Position numbers and translations under genes: made by a program
Shown here: one piece after another, positions 49,413 through 59,455 of the stretch
Layout: the number at the start of each line of letters is the position of its first letter
Position numbering within the stretch: position 1 is the stretch's first letter
The notes under the pieces: model-generated
Told to the model about the DNA's origin: nothing
Database searches by the model: none
Seen by the model: only the letters and a program-made list of their open reading frames with translations
Source of the DNA: Leptobrachium leishanense
Lineage: Eukaryota; Chordata; Amphibia; Anura; Megophryidae
Assembly: GCA_009667805.1 (NCBI GenBank)
Contig: CM019063.1
Location: 405,424,959-405,488,958, forward strand
Reading direction: 5' to 3'
DNA length: 64,000 nt

Positions 49413-50908
49413 AAGAAGTCCAATGCTTCGCGTGCAGCGTTCACCGCAGAAGTAGGAGCCCTTGGCATAGTGGAGATACAGACTGAAATAATGGCGCTGA
49501 AAACTCAGATGTCGCAAATAATGGAGATGATGAAGTTGCTGTCCAATAGAGTTGCTATACTTGGCAGGGGAGAAACAATGCAGAATGTTCCTGCTGGAGA
49601 ACCCCCTAGTTCGTTGATTTGCTACAACTGCAACACTGGGGTGTTGGTCATTATTGACGTGACTGCGCCAGCCCGTTAAAGCCACGGAAAGAGCCAGCCG
49701 GACGCTCATCCAAGTCGGAACGCTTCAGCCAACAAGTAGTACACGAAGGGCGAGCAGGGCCCAAACCTCGGTATCAAGCCACGACGAAAGCTTTGTCTAG
49801 ACTGCCCGAGGTGCTCTCCGAGTCGAGTTTCCAGTCACTGGGGATCAGTGCACACCAAACTCAGAATGACCGGTTCAGAAATCAGCGGAAAGGGGCACAG
49901 ATCAGAAGAGAAACTTGAGTTAAGACAGCCGAACAATCTGCATCAAAACAGCCCAGAAAGTTTCCTAGCAAGTTGGTGGGTCCTTCTCCGATAGTATCAG
50001 TCCAAGTGGAAGGTGTGTACACAAAAGCTCTATTGGACTCAGGGGCTCAAGTGACTCTGATTTAGCATGACTTCTATGATAAATACCTGAAACACCTGCC
50101 CTTGAAAATGTTAGAAAGTTTAGAGATTTGGGGGATAGGAACTAAGAAGCTCCCCCACGACGGATATCTTTCAGTCAGGCGTGAATTTGGTCCATCTGTT
50201 GCAGGATAGTCAGGGACTATCGACACTTTGGCATATGTATGTCCCCGCCCTCCAGGGGCTAAGAGGAGCTCCATGGTAGTGGGGACGAACACTAATCTGG
50301 TTCGGCAGTTACTCTCGCCTCATGTCTCGGAGAGTGAGACTACGGCTGAAAATGTACATCCTATGTTATGCTCAGTGTACCAGCGGTTGATCCGAGAGCG
50401 AAAGGCCCCTGCAGCAGTGGGAAAACTGCGGAAGCTGGACAGCCAGGTGAAGGTCTTGAAGCCAGGTGAAAGTGCATGTCTGCAGGCTTCAGTCAATATG
50501 GGTTGGGATCAACCATGTGCAAAGAATGTGCAGCACCGTATTCATTTACAAGAGGACAAGCCATTTAGAGAAAGGTCTCGATGAATCCCGGAAGCAGATT
50601 TGGATGATCTCAGAGAACCCATTGTCGGGTTGAAGAGAACAGGAATTATTCGGGAGTCCCGAAGCCACTATGCTCCTCCCAGTGTGGTAGTGAGGAGTGG
50701 AATCGACTGTAACTCTCAGACGGGGTGGTCTACTGAAGGGACGGGAATTTCCGGTTTGGAAGGGAAGCCATTTTGGCGTGCGCTCCAGCCTGAGACGCAG
50801 GCTGATCCCCACATGAGAGGGTTCTATCCCAAATTCCTGGCTAGCTCTAAGGTCCTCCTTCTATGATGTATACAAAGATGGTGCCGCCCGGTGGAAGTTG
50901 CTGGATGG

Positions 50909-51671
50909 CTAATTACTAGGGATGTGCGTTTCGGGTTTCTTAATTTTCGGAATTTTCACGAAATTTCCCGATTCGTGCATTCGGATTCGGCCGATTTTTC
51001 CGAAAATTTTAAGATCCGAAAACGGCAGATCCGAACGAAGTTTCGTGCCAAAACGAAAACTTTTTGGAATTTTCGAATGGACTAGAAATGTGTAAAATCG
51101 AAATTAATTTTCGTTCCATTCGTGATTTCGGCTCCATTCCTGATTTCGGTTCCATTTCAGTAATTTCAGACATCGTATTTATATCGCTGATTCTGTAATT
51201 AAATTTTGTATCATTCCCATCTCAATGTATCCTTCCTGGAAAACCAGAGAAATCTCAATGTATCCTTCTTGTAAAACATGAGAAATCTCAAGGTATCCTA
51301 CTTGTAAAACCAGAGAAATCTCAATGTATCCTTCTTGTAAAACATGAGAAATCTCAATGTATCCTTCTTGTAAAACATGAGAAATCTTAATGGCAGAATT
51401 GTCGTATCGGCAGAATTATCGTATCGTATAATTATCGTATCCGAAAAACCATTAGTTTACGTCAAAACGAATAGACACTTTGAAACGAGGAGAACAGACG
51501 TTTCCGAAAAACACTAAAATTTCCAAAATCACGAAAAAAAGTCGATACGAAAAACGAAACGAACCGAAACGAAAATCGCCCGAAACGAGTCGAAACGAAA
51601 ATTTACAAAATCCGAACGAACCGAACCGAATCGAACCGAAAAAAAAATTGGTGCACAAGCCTACTAATTAC
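50909..51671. mobile_element. hAT non-autonomous element (8-bp CTAATTAC duplication)
   Basis: CTAATTAC occurs at 50909-50916 and 51664-51671. The ends are TAGGGATGTGCG and GGTGCACAAGCCTA. The sub-terminal regions are enriched in TTTCG/CGAAA words. The centre has a tandem array of a LINE/SINE tail (51205-51390). No transposase is present. Confidence 0.85.
51205..51390. repeat. 33-bp tandem repeat derived from an L2/SINE tail
   Basis: About 5-6 units of GAGAAATCTCAATGTATCC plus TTCTTGTAAAACAT. The first part is the tail of the SINE at 9126-9790. Confidence 0.9.
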
Positions 51672-51754
51672 AAATGAATACAGCTGAGTATGAAGGAGAA
51701 ACATGTGTATTTAAATGTGCTAATACACCTCCCATGTAATTCTGTTTTGTTTTT

Positions 51755-51795
51755 GCCACTGAAGAAGCCTGTGTAACAGGTGAAACGCGTTTGGC
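51755..51795 (+). ncRNA. Hammerhead-ribozyme-like motif
   Basis: Stem I 5' strand GCCA (51755-51758), core CTGAAGA (51759-51765), stem II hairpin (51766-51781, CCTG/CAGG with a small loop), GAAA (51782-51785), stem III ACGCGT (51785-51790), T at the cleavage position (51791) and stem I 3' strand TGGC (51792-51795), which pairs exactly with GCCA. All conserved core bases (CUGANGA, GAAA, U16.1, H17) are present. Stem III has no loop, so cleavage would need dimerisation, as proposed for Penelope-associated hammerheads. Confidence 0.6.
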
Positions 51796-52484
51796 TTGCT
51801 GTTAACTCTTTGATTTATTTATTTATTTTTGATTAAATTAATTTTGTCTTAACCTTCATTCAAATATATATATATTTTTTTATTTATTTATTTATTTTCA
51901 TTTATTTTTTTCCACTGGCGAAAATCTACACTTATTTATCTGGTGACTATATTGTAAAGGTATCCAGGAGGACCGTTTTTGGGGTAAGCAGGTAACCCAA
52001 TAATACCTGATACGTCTCCATTTGAGGGTTGGCAGCTCTCACTCTGTGTGAGTATGAGCAATTACATATGTTATTAAGCTTTCCCTTATCAGACAACATT
52101 GCACCATATGCGCTTCTCTGTGTTTTTTTTGAGGTCCTACATAAGAAGACTTCACCTGGTATTCTGCTTAAAGCCACCTGCCAAAGTGGGGCCACCTCCT
52201 TTTTTTTTTATAAGGGACACTTCCAATCTTGTGCCTTTCCTCTGGGGATTTCTATGAAGCGCTAAACCCACACCCACCATCCCTTTCACGATATTTGTAC
52301 TGTGGATATTGGGAAGTGTCCACTGGGGTGGAAGCGAATCTAGGGGCAACTAAGCGCCTGGGGAATTCTTTTTTCTTTTTGCCTGAATTTACTTATTTAA
52401 TGGTTCCCTCCCGAGATAGAGATAACTCATTCTTCAAAGACATCATGAGGCACACAATATCGAGTTATCTCGATCTGTAGCTGC

Positions 52485-52972
52485 AGTATTATGCAATATA
52501 TGCCCCCTTTGATTCTCCCCTATGGGGTACTTACTAGACCCAGAGCCTCTTCACCTGGCTCTGGGAATGGATGGCCTGTAAGGTCCTTTAGGTAGCCTCC
52601 AACCTCCTTTAAACCGCGAGTGGTCTCCGAAATCCGGCTGGTGTGGTCAGGGGGAACGTACAAAAGAGACCCCGGATCCAAAGATTTAAAAACGCCTTTT
52701 TTATTTTTAAAAAATATCGGCATAAAAACGTTTTTTTAACAAGGATAACAAATTAAAAAAGACCTTTTTAATTTGTTATCCTTGTTTAAAAAACGTTTTT
52801 ATGCCGATATTTTTTAAAAATAAAAAAGGCGTTTTTTAAGTCTTTGGATCCGGGGTACCTAAAGGACCTCACAGGCCATCCATTCCCAGAGCCAGGCTAA
52901 GAGGCTCTTTGTCTAGTAAGTACCCCATAGGGGAGAATCAAAGGGGGCATATATTGCATAATACTGTACAGT
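52485..52972. repeat. Long palindrome
   Basis: The outer arm AGTATTATGCAATATATGCC with the CTTTGATTCTCCCCTATGGG segment, and the inner arm ATGCCGATATTTTTTAAAAA / TTTTTAAAAAATATCGGCAT, mirror each other around about 52768. The arms are about 200 bp; the left has an extra piece of about 90 bp (52577-52670). Matching is near-perfect close to the centre. No coding sequence is present. The interval 51796-52484 before it is AT-rich with no recognised gene. Confidence 0.85.
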
Positions 52973-53047
52973 CGTGTTCTTTCTGTCTGTCCCCCCCCTC
53001 CAGAAACCTTCTAAGGAGAATCACCATCAGAAGAAAATCACCATATA

Positions 53048-54174
53048 TTAACCCTTTCGCTGCTGAGGCTTTTCACACCTCTGTGCTGAGGTCATTTTTT
53101 ACCGGTTTTGCTCATCATGTTTAAACGTGTTTTGAAGGCTTATTTTTAGTATATGACCAGACATATTATATATCGTTTCTTCCATCAGACTCGGTAGATT
53201 CATAATATGTCATTATTATATGTATACATTATGTCATGTCTGTATATTATAACAAAAAATGCAATAAAATATGTATTTTCAATAATTTACAATGTGTAAA
53301 GTGTTTTTTTTCACATTTTAACATGCGAGCAATTGCGGTTATATTTTGTATGGGGTGCGCTTGTTAAAAAAATTAGAGATGGGGTCTCGTTACATTTTTT
53401 TTTGGGGAAAATTACACTATTTTTAACAAACGCACCGCATACAAAAATCGTTAGTGCAGCATCATTGTTCACATTATAATTGAAATGGGAACAATATTGC
53501 TGCATTAACAAACCAAAAAAAAGAAAAAAAAAGTGTTTATTTTATTTTAATTTTTTTTTACATTTTTTTTTTGACAAACTTTTTCACAGTAGTGTTTGGT
53601 ATCGTTGGAACGGCCATGCTCTGGCCGATCCAACCATACCAAACTTTAACCCCTAGCTGCCACGGATCGGGAGACAGGGAGTTCAGTGGAACTCCCTATC
53701 TCCACCGTTGGTGGCAGTTAGGGGTTAAGTCCAGGACTGGCGTCATCGTGCTACGCACGATGACGCCAGTCCTCAGGGGGAGTTCCCAGAGGCTTGGCGA
53801 CATCAAGATGTCGGCCAGCTCCGGGAAAGGATCGCGAACCGGCGCTTTTCAGCGCCGATTCGCGATCCAGCTCCCCAGGGGTTAATGCCAGGCACCATTT
53901 TGAAGGGCAGGCTGTGCCCTTCCAAATGATGCCTGGGTTAACCCCCGCAGAGCCGCCGATCGGGAGGGAGAGAGGTCTGAAGGACCTCCCCCCCTCCCTT
54001 TCAGGCGCCTCCGCCGCACATGCGGGGGGGCGCCTGAATTAGGTGTCATCGCGCTGCCGCGATGACACCTAATACCAGCGGCTGCGGTTCCGGATGCGCG
54101 GCTGACATCGAGGATGTCAGCCCGCACCGGAGGGGCCAGCGATCGGCCGGAACCAGCGGTAATGAAGTGGTTAA
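53048..54174 (+). mobile_element. TTAA-flanked non-autonomous element (family A), uninterrupted copy
   Basis: TTAA (53048-53051 and 54171-54174) brackets CCCTTTCGCTGCTGAGG ... GGTAATGAAGTGG. It contains small hairpins (GGACTGGCGTCATCGTG / its complement near 53732-53774; GGTGTCATCGCG at 54041-54070). It provides the empty-site comparison for the nested copy at 2689-5143. It is gene-free and piggyBac-like. Confidence 0.75.
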
Positions 54175-54417
54175 CCACCTATCCTCTACAATCATTTCCA
54201 ATTGATTATACATTCTGTGAAAGTGTCATGCAGATATATGTTTAATTTTGACACATAGGCGCCTAAGGGATTCCTTTACATTTGTGCTTATCTATATGTC
54301 TGCTGGGTGTCAGACCTATTCCTAGGGGCTTGCATTCTATAAATTTCTCCCACACTTTCCTTATACCGTCCTAAGTGCTTGATTATTACCTACCTTTGCT
54401 ACATTTTATATATTGCC

Positions 54418-55378
54418 CCCAGCTCACATGGATATATAGTGCCACAGCTCACATGTAATATATTGCCCCAGCCCAGCTCACACATGGATATATATATATA
54501 TTGCCCTAGCCCAGCTCACACATGAATATATATATATATATATATATTGCCCCAGCCCAGCTCACACATGGATATATATATATATTGCCCTAGCCCAGCT
54601 CACACAGGAATATATATATATATTGCCCCAGCCCAGCTCACACATGGATATATATATATATTTCCCCAGCTCACACATGGATATATATATATATTGCCCC
54701 AGCCCAGCGCACACATGGATATATATACATATTGCCCCAGCCCAGCTCACACATGGATATATATATATTGCCCCAGCCCAGCTCACACATGGATATATAG
54801 TGCCCCAGCACACACTTGGATATATAGTGTCCCCAGCTCACATATGGTTATATATTGGCCCCAGCTCACATATGGATATAAATTGCCACAGCTCATATGG
54901 CTATATATTGCCCCAGCTCATATGGATATATATTGCTCCAGCTCACATGGATATATAGTGCCCCCAGCTCACATATGGATATATATTGGCCCCAGCTCAC
55001 ATATGGATATGTATTGCCCCAGCTCATATGGATATATATTGCCCCAGCTCACATGTATATATATTGCCCCAGCTCACATGGATATATAGTGCCCCAGCTT
55101 GATGGATATATATTTGCCCCAGCTCACATGGATATATATTTTCCCCCAGCTCACATGGATATATTTGCCCCCAGCTCACACATGGCTATATTTGCCCCAG
55201 CTCACATGGATATATTTGTCCCCAGCTCACATGGATATATTTGCCTCAGCTCACATGGATATATTTCCCCCTAGCACACATGGATATATTTGCCCCAGCT
55301 CACACATGGATAAATTTGCCCCAGCTCACACATAGATATATTTGCCCCAGCTCACATGGATATATTTGCCCCCAGGTC
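54418..55378. repeat. Minisatellite, GCCCCAGCTCACATGGATATATATT units
   Basis: About 40 units of 24-38 bp: a constant CCAGCTCACA(CA)TGGATATAT with variable TA runs and, on the left, an extra CCCAG. Long ORFs over it are artefacts. It resembles the minisatellite at 22035-22715 in the core CCCAGCTCACACATGGAT. Confidence 0.95.
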
Positions 55379-55419
55379 TCACCTCCTCTGCTGCCAGGCC
55401 CCTCCGCTCCTGCCTCTGA

Positions 55420-55590
55420 GTAAATGCCGGCTGTTTTTCTCTGTACGAGTGGCCGCTGGCATGCAGCTTGGCCGCTCGCCTGGGAGCCACCTGACCGGTG
55501 CAGCCGTGACCTCGTGTGCTGGTCAAGTGGTTCCCAGGCGAGTGGCCAAGCTGCATGCCGGCGGCCGCTCGTAGGGAGAAAAAAACGGCC
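55420..55590. repeat. Palindrome after the minisatellite
   Basis: GCCGGCTGTTTTTCTCTGTA / TAGGGAGAAAAAAACGGCCG and GCATGCAGCTTGGCC / GGCCAAGCTGCATGC mirror each other. The block minisatellite plus palindrome plus an end reading GGATCCACCCCTG (to about 55648) repeats the layout of the hAT element at 21960-23086, so this is probably a second such element with its left end lost. Confidence 0.7.
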
Positions 55591-55649
55591 GGTGGCAGCA
55601 ATTTTCTCGGGGGGGATGCCTCATTGCCCCCCCTTGGATCCACCCCTGC

Positions 55650-56030
55650 TACCCGAAGGGAGTTGCGCCATGCCTCCTGGAGCTCAGTCAGCAGGGCCAC
55701 CAGGTCTCCCCTCGTCAGCGGGAGTGAGTCATCATCAGATCTCTGGCAGGGAAAGGAAGGTGTCTCCAGAGGTGTCCCAACCTCAGCGTCCGGGCCCAAT
55801 AACACGGCTCCGGTGGCATCCGCGGGAGGGTCAGACATAATAGGCCGCTGCGGAACAGCACAATACATACCCCAGCCACTCCCACTGCTCAAACAGCTGC
55901 AAAGACCAGGGGGACGTGGGCCCATTTTACCCCCAAACCCAGCACACTTGACAGAAAGTTTCAGGAGGCACGAGGGAGCAGTCCGAGGAGCCTGCAGGCA
56001 AAGAAAATGACCATCGGGGCAAGGCCGCAC
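55650..56030 (-). pseudogene. Possible L1 ORF1 N-terminal fragment
   Basis: The minus-strand frame has DDDSLPLTRGDLVALLTELQ, the kind of acidic-helical start seen in Tx1/L1 ORF1 proteins, but no RNA-binding motif follows. This is a weak call. The rest of 56031-56687 shows nothing I recognise. Confidence 0.25.
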
Positions 56031-56687
56031 TGAGATAGAGAGGCCTAGGTCAGTCCAGGGTACAGCACATCATGGAAACCTTGCACTGCTGGACCATAGG
56101 TAAGTACCCACTGTCAGGAAGCGAGTGTGAGCGGAAATTTCAGCCAAAAGACCTAAAAATCATTGGATTTAAAACAACATCAGTGGAGCTCTTCAGGTTT
56201 GCAACCGCTGAAGAGCTCGTCTTCCGTTCATGCCCCCCTCTATGAAATTTAAGTCAATTAAATGCTCATTTAACACAATGAAAGACACCAGTAGTATTAT
56301 TTCTTTTGATTTTCCTGCTGTCTCCATTCCTCCCCAATCCTGTGTGTTGCTTTTCATCCCCTAGTGTCTCTCATCCAGTCCAATGTCCCCGTTCCCATCA
56401 ATTTCCCGATCATAGAATTATTTTGACACCGAGACTACCTCTGCTTAACAATCAATAAGTATAGAAAAGTCTTCTGATCTATCATCTATCAGATATTTAT
56501 AGATAGCACACTGTCACAGATCTCCACGCACAAGCAGACAAAGACCACTCCAACCTTTAACAGATTTAAACATATTCTAGATAGTGGACGCTACAGTGAC
56601 CTACAGAGTAATCCTATTAGTAGATAGTAACAGATAAACATAGACAATATCGATAACAACAATAACAGTATTCATGTGTAACACATA

Positions 56688-56788
56688 TGTCGAAGTTACC
56701 CTGTACCTACAATTCTAGGTGCAGGGTGTTTGTGTCATCTACACAAACACCCTGCACCTAGAATTGTAGGTACAGGGTAACTTCGACA
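56688..56788. repeat. Perfect 48-bp hairpin with 5-base loop
   Basis: The left arm 56688-56735 (starting TGTCGAAGTTACCCTGTACC) and right arm 56741-56788 are exact reverse complements over all 48 bases; the loop is CATCT. There is no other copy in the window and no coding sequence. Confidence 0.95.
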
Positions 56789-56890
56789 CAGGAGTGGGCA
56801 GGAAAACAATATAGATCATCTCTAGGTCCATGTATCCCAAGTTAAAAGTGACTCTCTTCAAACACATTCAACATTATTGTGACATATCTG

Positions 56891-57300
56891 GCTATCCTTA
56901 ACGATATTCTATGGGCTCTATTACAATCCTTGGCGTTAAAACGTTTTTTGACCAGCTGACCGTAGTTACCTTGGCCGGCCTTAAGTGGCTGCATTTATAT
57001 ATGTTTGATTTCCCACCTTGATGAGACCCCCCGTCTAGGGGATGTTTTCTGCTAACATATTGCTATCCTTAGATTTTTTCGATTCGCTGTTTTTACGATG
57101 ACACTTTTTTGGCCATGTGTGGTTTCCGTTGCTTGTTATGTTTTCTTGTTTGGCCCTGCGAGGTCATCCATTATTTTACAGTATGATGTAATGCTGACTT
57201 ATTTCAAAATAAAAAACTTTAAATTTAAAAAAAAAAAAAAAAACGCAGGCGCAAGGGAGGAAAAACTGCGGCCGCAGTTTTTCGATTTTTTAGGATCTTT
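56891..57300 (+). mobile_element. Family-E repeat copy 4, split by an L1 3' end
   Basis: GGGCTCTATTACAATCC at 56918-56934 and ACGCAGGCGCAAGGGAGG at 57242-57259 match family-E ends (compare TTAAAACGTCGGCGCAGG at 34556). Between them, about 56950-57241 reads as a LINE L1 3' end with a GGCCCTGCGAGG region, AATAAAAAACTTT and a poly-A tail. The short AAAACG repeat at both joints is a possible target duplication. Confidence 0.5.
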
Positions 57301-57309
57301 TAAGCATTT

Positions 57310-57433
57310 TTACTTATTTTTTTTTTCCGAACTTTCCTCGAACGTCCCAAAAAGTTTGAAGTTTACAAATTTTCGTAAGGCCGATGTTCAAATCGAACTT
57401 CGAACTCATTCGAACCAGCAGCCCATCCCTAGA
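57310..57433. repeat. hAT-like right end fragment
   Basis: The sequence is rich in TTCG/CGAA and ends CAGCCCATCCCTA, the complement of a TAGGGATGGGCTG-type hAT end. The left end is missing. Confidence 0.5.
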
Positions 57434-57451
57434 TACTGGTACTATAGGAGT

Positions 57452-58500
57452 TGTCACGGAATGGCCCAACAGCCTCAGCCAGGGGCGGTTCGTGGTGACG
57501 TGGTTTCTTCCATAGACTCTTAGGTGCCGTTGCACCCGCGGTGTTCCGCAAGTTATTTTATTTAGATGTGGTTTGGTGTGTGGTATAAAAAGTGTCTCCG
57601 TATGTGTATTGCGAAATGTATGTAAATCCCTTTGTGTGCCTTGCTCGCCGCCATTTTCCCAGCGCCTCGTGGATCCGGTCGAATCGATCGGATCGGAAAA
57701 TGGCCGATTCGGACCATCCGGTCGAATCGTAAAATGGTCGATTCGGACCATCCGGTCCCGAATCGGCAACTCCCCGATTCGTACCGCCAATACGAATCGG
57801 GTCCCGGGTGCCTCCTGCCAGCGAGGGCCAATGGGACTTGTGGGGGCGGGCAGGGATTCCCATTGTTCTGACTCTGTGGTATTGTTTATAAATATATGTG
57901 GTGTGTAAAAATAAAGCCAGATTATCTAGTGCATTCAGCTCTTCCTGGTGTCCTTTATTTTCGGCCGTATTTCTGAGATCCAGCGCGGTCTTCAGAGTGC
58001 GACAGATTGAGATCCGAACCGAACACCCTGTGCCTGCAGCTCGGATCAGGACAGAGGTGCACCAGACGGGCATCGACCGTAGGAATATTCGGCCACGCTT
58101 CGGTTTCCGCATCCGATCCGAAGGCGCGGCGTGTCTCCCGCGCATCGGCCTATCGAGCGCCATTCTACCGGGTAAGATCCGAATAGTACCCGAAGGGAGT
58201 TCCGAACTCCATCCGAGGGGAATCCGATTCCCTTATCCGAACGGCCATTCCGCAGACGTTTCATTCTCTAACAAGGTCAGTGAACCAGCTGCTCGAGACG
58301 CTGAGTGCCGTGTTGCTCAGTGGTCGGGCTGGTTTCACGCAGGGGTCCCCTCCACAGCCCGCTAACCCTTCCCCCAGGGTCACTCCAGGCCGCACAAGAC
58401 GCCGAGTGCCGTGCCACTCGGTAGTCGGGCCAGCGGTAAGCGCAGTGGGGGTACGCAGATAGGAGCACACCCGCAGGCGGACAACACGCATTCCGCTACA
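57452..58500 (+). repeat. LTR 1 of the tandem Gypsy derivative
   Basis: It starts TGTCACGGAATGGCCC and ends TTCCGCTACA. It has a TATA box TATAAAA at 57584-57590, AATAAA near 57911, and duplicated CCGATTCGG words (57700-57780). Confidence 0.9.
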
Positions 58501-58501
58501 C

Positions 58502-58556
58502 TGGTGGCAGCGGTGGGATCCGAACCCACGCCTCCAGAGAGACTGGAGCCTAAATG
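58502..58556 (+). other. Extended primer-binding site: about 50 bases complementary to tRNA-Leu
   Basis: TGGTGGCAGCGGTGGGAT is followed by CCGAACCCACGCCTCC and then AGAGAGACTGGAGCCTAAA. Read as a complement, this covers the CCA end, acceptor, T arm, variable arm and the 3' side of the anticodon stem-loop of a vertebrate tRNA-Leu (AAG type), with only a few mismatches. An ordinary primer site needs about 18 bases. RT coding starts right after. The same sequence recurs at 60506-60560 with one or two changes. Confidence 0.85.
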
Positions 58557-59455
58557 TGAACCTGGATGACATAGCCATCTATAGCCAGACCTGGGAGGAA
58601 CACCTTGACCACGTAGGGACGGTCTTGGGCCGGATTAGGGACGCCAACCTGACTCTTAAGCCCGAGAAATGCAAGGTGGGGATGGCCGAAGTGCAGTACC
58701 TGGGCCACCGGGTGGGTTGCGGGATACAACGGCCAGAGCCCGCCAAGGTAGAAGCCATCCTAGACTGGCCCACCCCTGTGACCAAGACCCAGGTCCTCGC
58801 CTTCCTGGGCACCGCGGGGTACTACAGGAAGTTTGTACCCCATTACAGTGACCTGGCCAAACCCCTGACCGACTTGACGAAGAAATCCCTGCCCCGCCAA
58901 GTCCTGTGGTCCCCGGAGTGCGAGCAGGCCTTCCAGCAACTGAAGGCCGCCCTGATCCAAGCTCCCCTGCTAGCAGCTCCCAACTATAACAAACGTTTTG
59001 TTGTCCATACAGACGCTTCAATGTACAGACTGGGAGCTGTCCTAAGTCAAGTGGGGGACGACAGGGGGGATCATCCGGTGGCGTTCATCAGCCGGAAGCT
59101 GTTGCCACGGGAGGTGGGGTATGCTGCGGTGGAGAAGGAGTGTCTGGCCTTGGTCTGGGCCCTACGGAAGCTCCAACTCTATGTCTACGGTCGGTCCTTC
59201 ACCGTGATGACCGACCATAACCCCCTGGTGTGGCTCAACCGAGTGGCGGGGGAAAATGGCCGCCTGTTGCGGTGGAGCCTGGCTCTCCAACCCTTTAACT
59301 TTACCATTCAATACCGGCCCGGGTCGCAAAACGGTAACACGGATGGGTTATCGCGGCAGTCGGCCCGGGAACCGGGGGATTTGGGAGCACCGACTACCCC
59401 GGTACGACCCGTTGGGGTCCAACCGGGTGCGTCGGACCTTGGGAAGGGGGAGGAG
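58556..59455 (+). pseudogene. pol: Reverse transcriptase (from the LDD box) - RNase H
   Basis: The ORF enters RT at NLDDIAIYSQ (YLDD box with Y replaced by N at the joint). It continues VQYLGHRVG, FLGTAGYYRKFVP and then RNase H (HTDASMYRLGAVLSQ, AVEKECLALVWA, MTDHNPLVWL, NGNTDGLSRQ). RT fingers and the first catalytic Asp are absent, so it cannot polymerise. RNase H residues are present. After about 59400 the coding gives way to the polypurine tract GGGAAGGGGGAGGAG (59441-59455), and the open frame runs into the LTR. Confidence 0.85.

Larger units (their letters stand above)
45860..50720 (+). mobile_element. Gypsy-type element with PNMA-like gag, decayed and CR1-interrupted
   Basis: Gag part 1 (about 45890-46447) has WTEVQVQRLVSALTPDQ and YRKLRSYSGKVPVPTGEEDF. 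A CR1 insertion follows (46448-49060). Gag part 2 (49061-49410) has LDSLRDTFGEVED, FSHTYQNEGEELSIYVRRLD and PRTYSKLVKATLEEE. A CCHC knuckle near 49620-49665, one frame over, has CYNC...GHY..DC. A protease (about 49980-50070, ALLDSGAQVTLI) and the very start of RT (about 50570-50700) complete it. The gag pattern is that of the Gypsy lineage from which vertebrate PNMA genes arose. No LTRs found; many stops. Confidence 0.7.

Noticed and set aside
54547..55274. Long ORFs over the 54-55 kb repeat
   Set aside because: Repeat artefact, as for the 22-kb array.
56688..56788. miR-10 precursor (the arm contains TACCCTGTA)
   Set aside because: The match to miR-10 ends after that short seed-region word, and the 48-bp perfect stem is unlike a conserved miRNA hairpin.
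58502..58556. tRNA-Leu gene or pseudogene on the minus strand
   Set aside because: Only the 3' half is present, it starts with the CCA complement (not encoded in vertebrate tRNA genes), and it sits exactly at the primer site after an LTR, so it is retroelement sequence.
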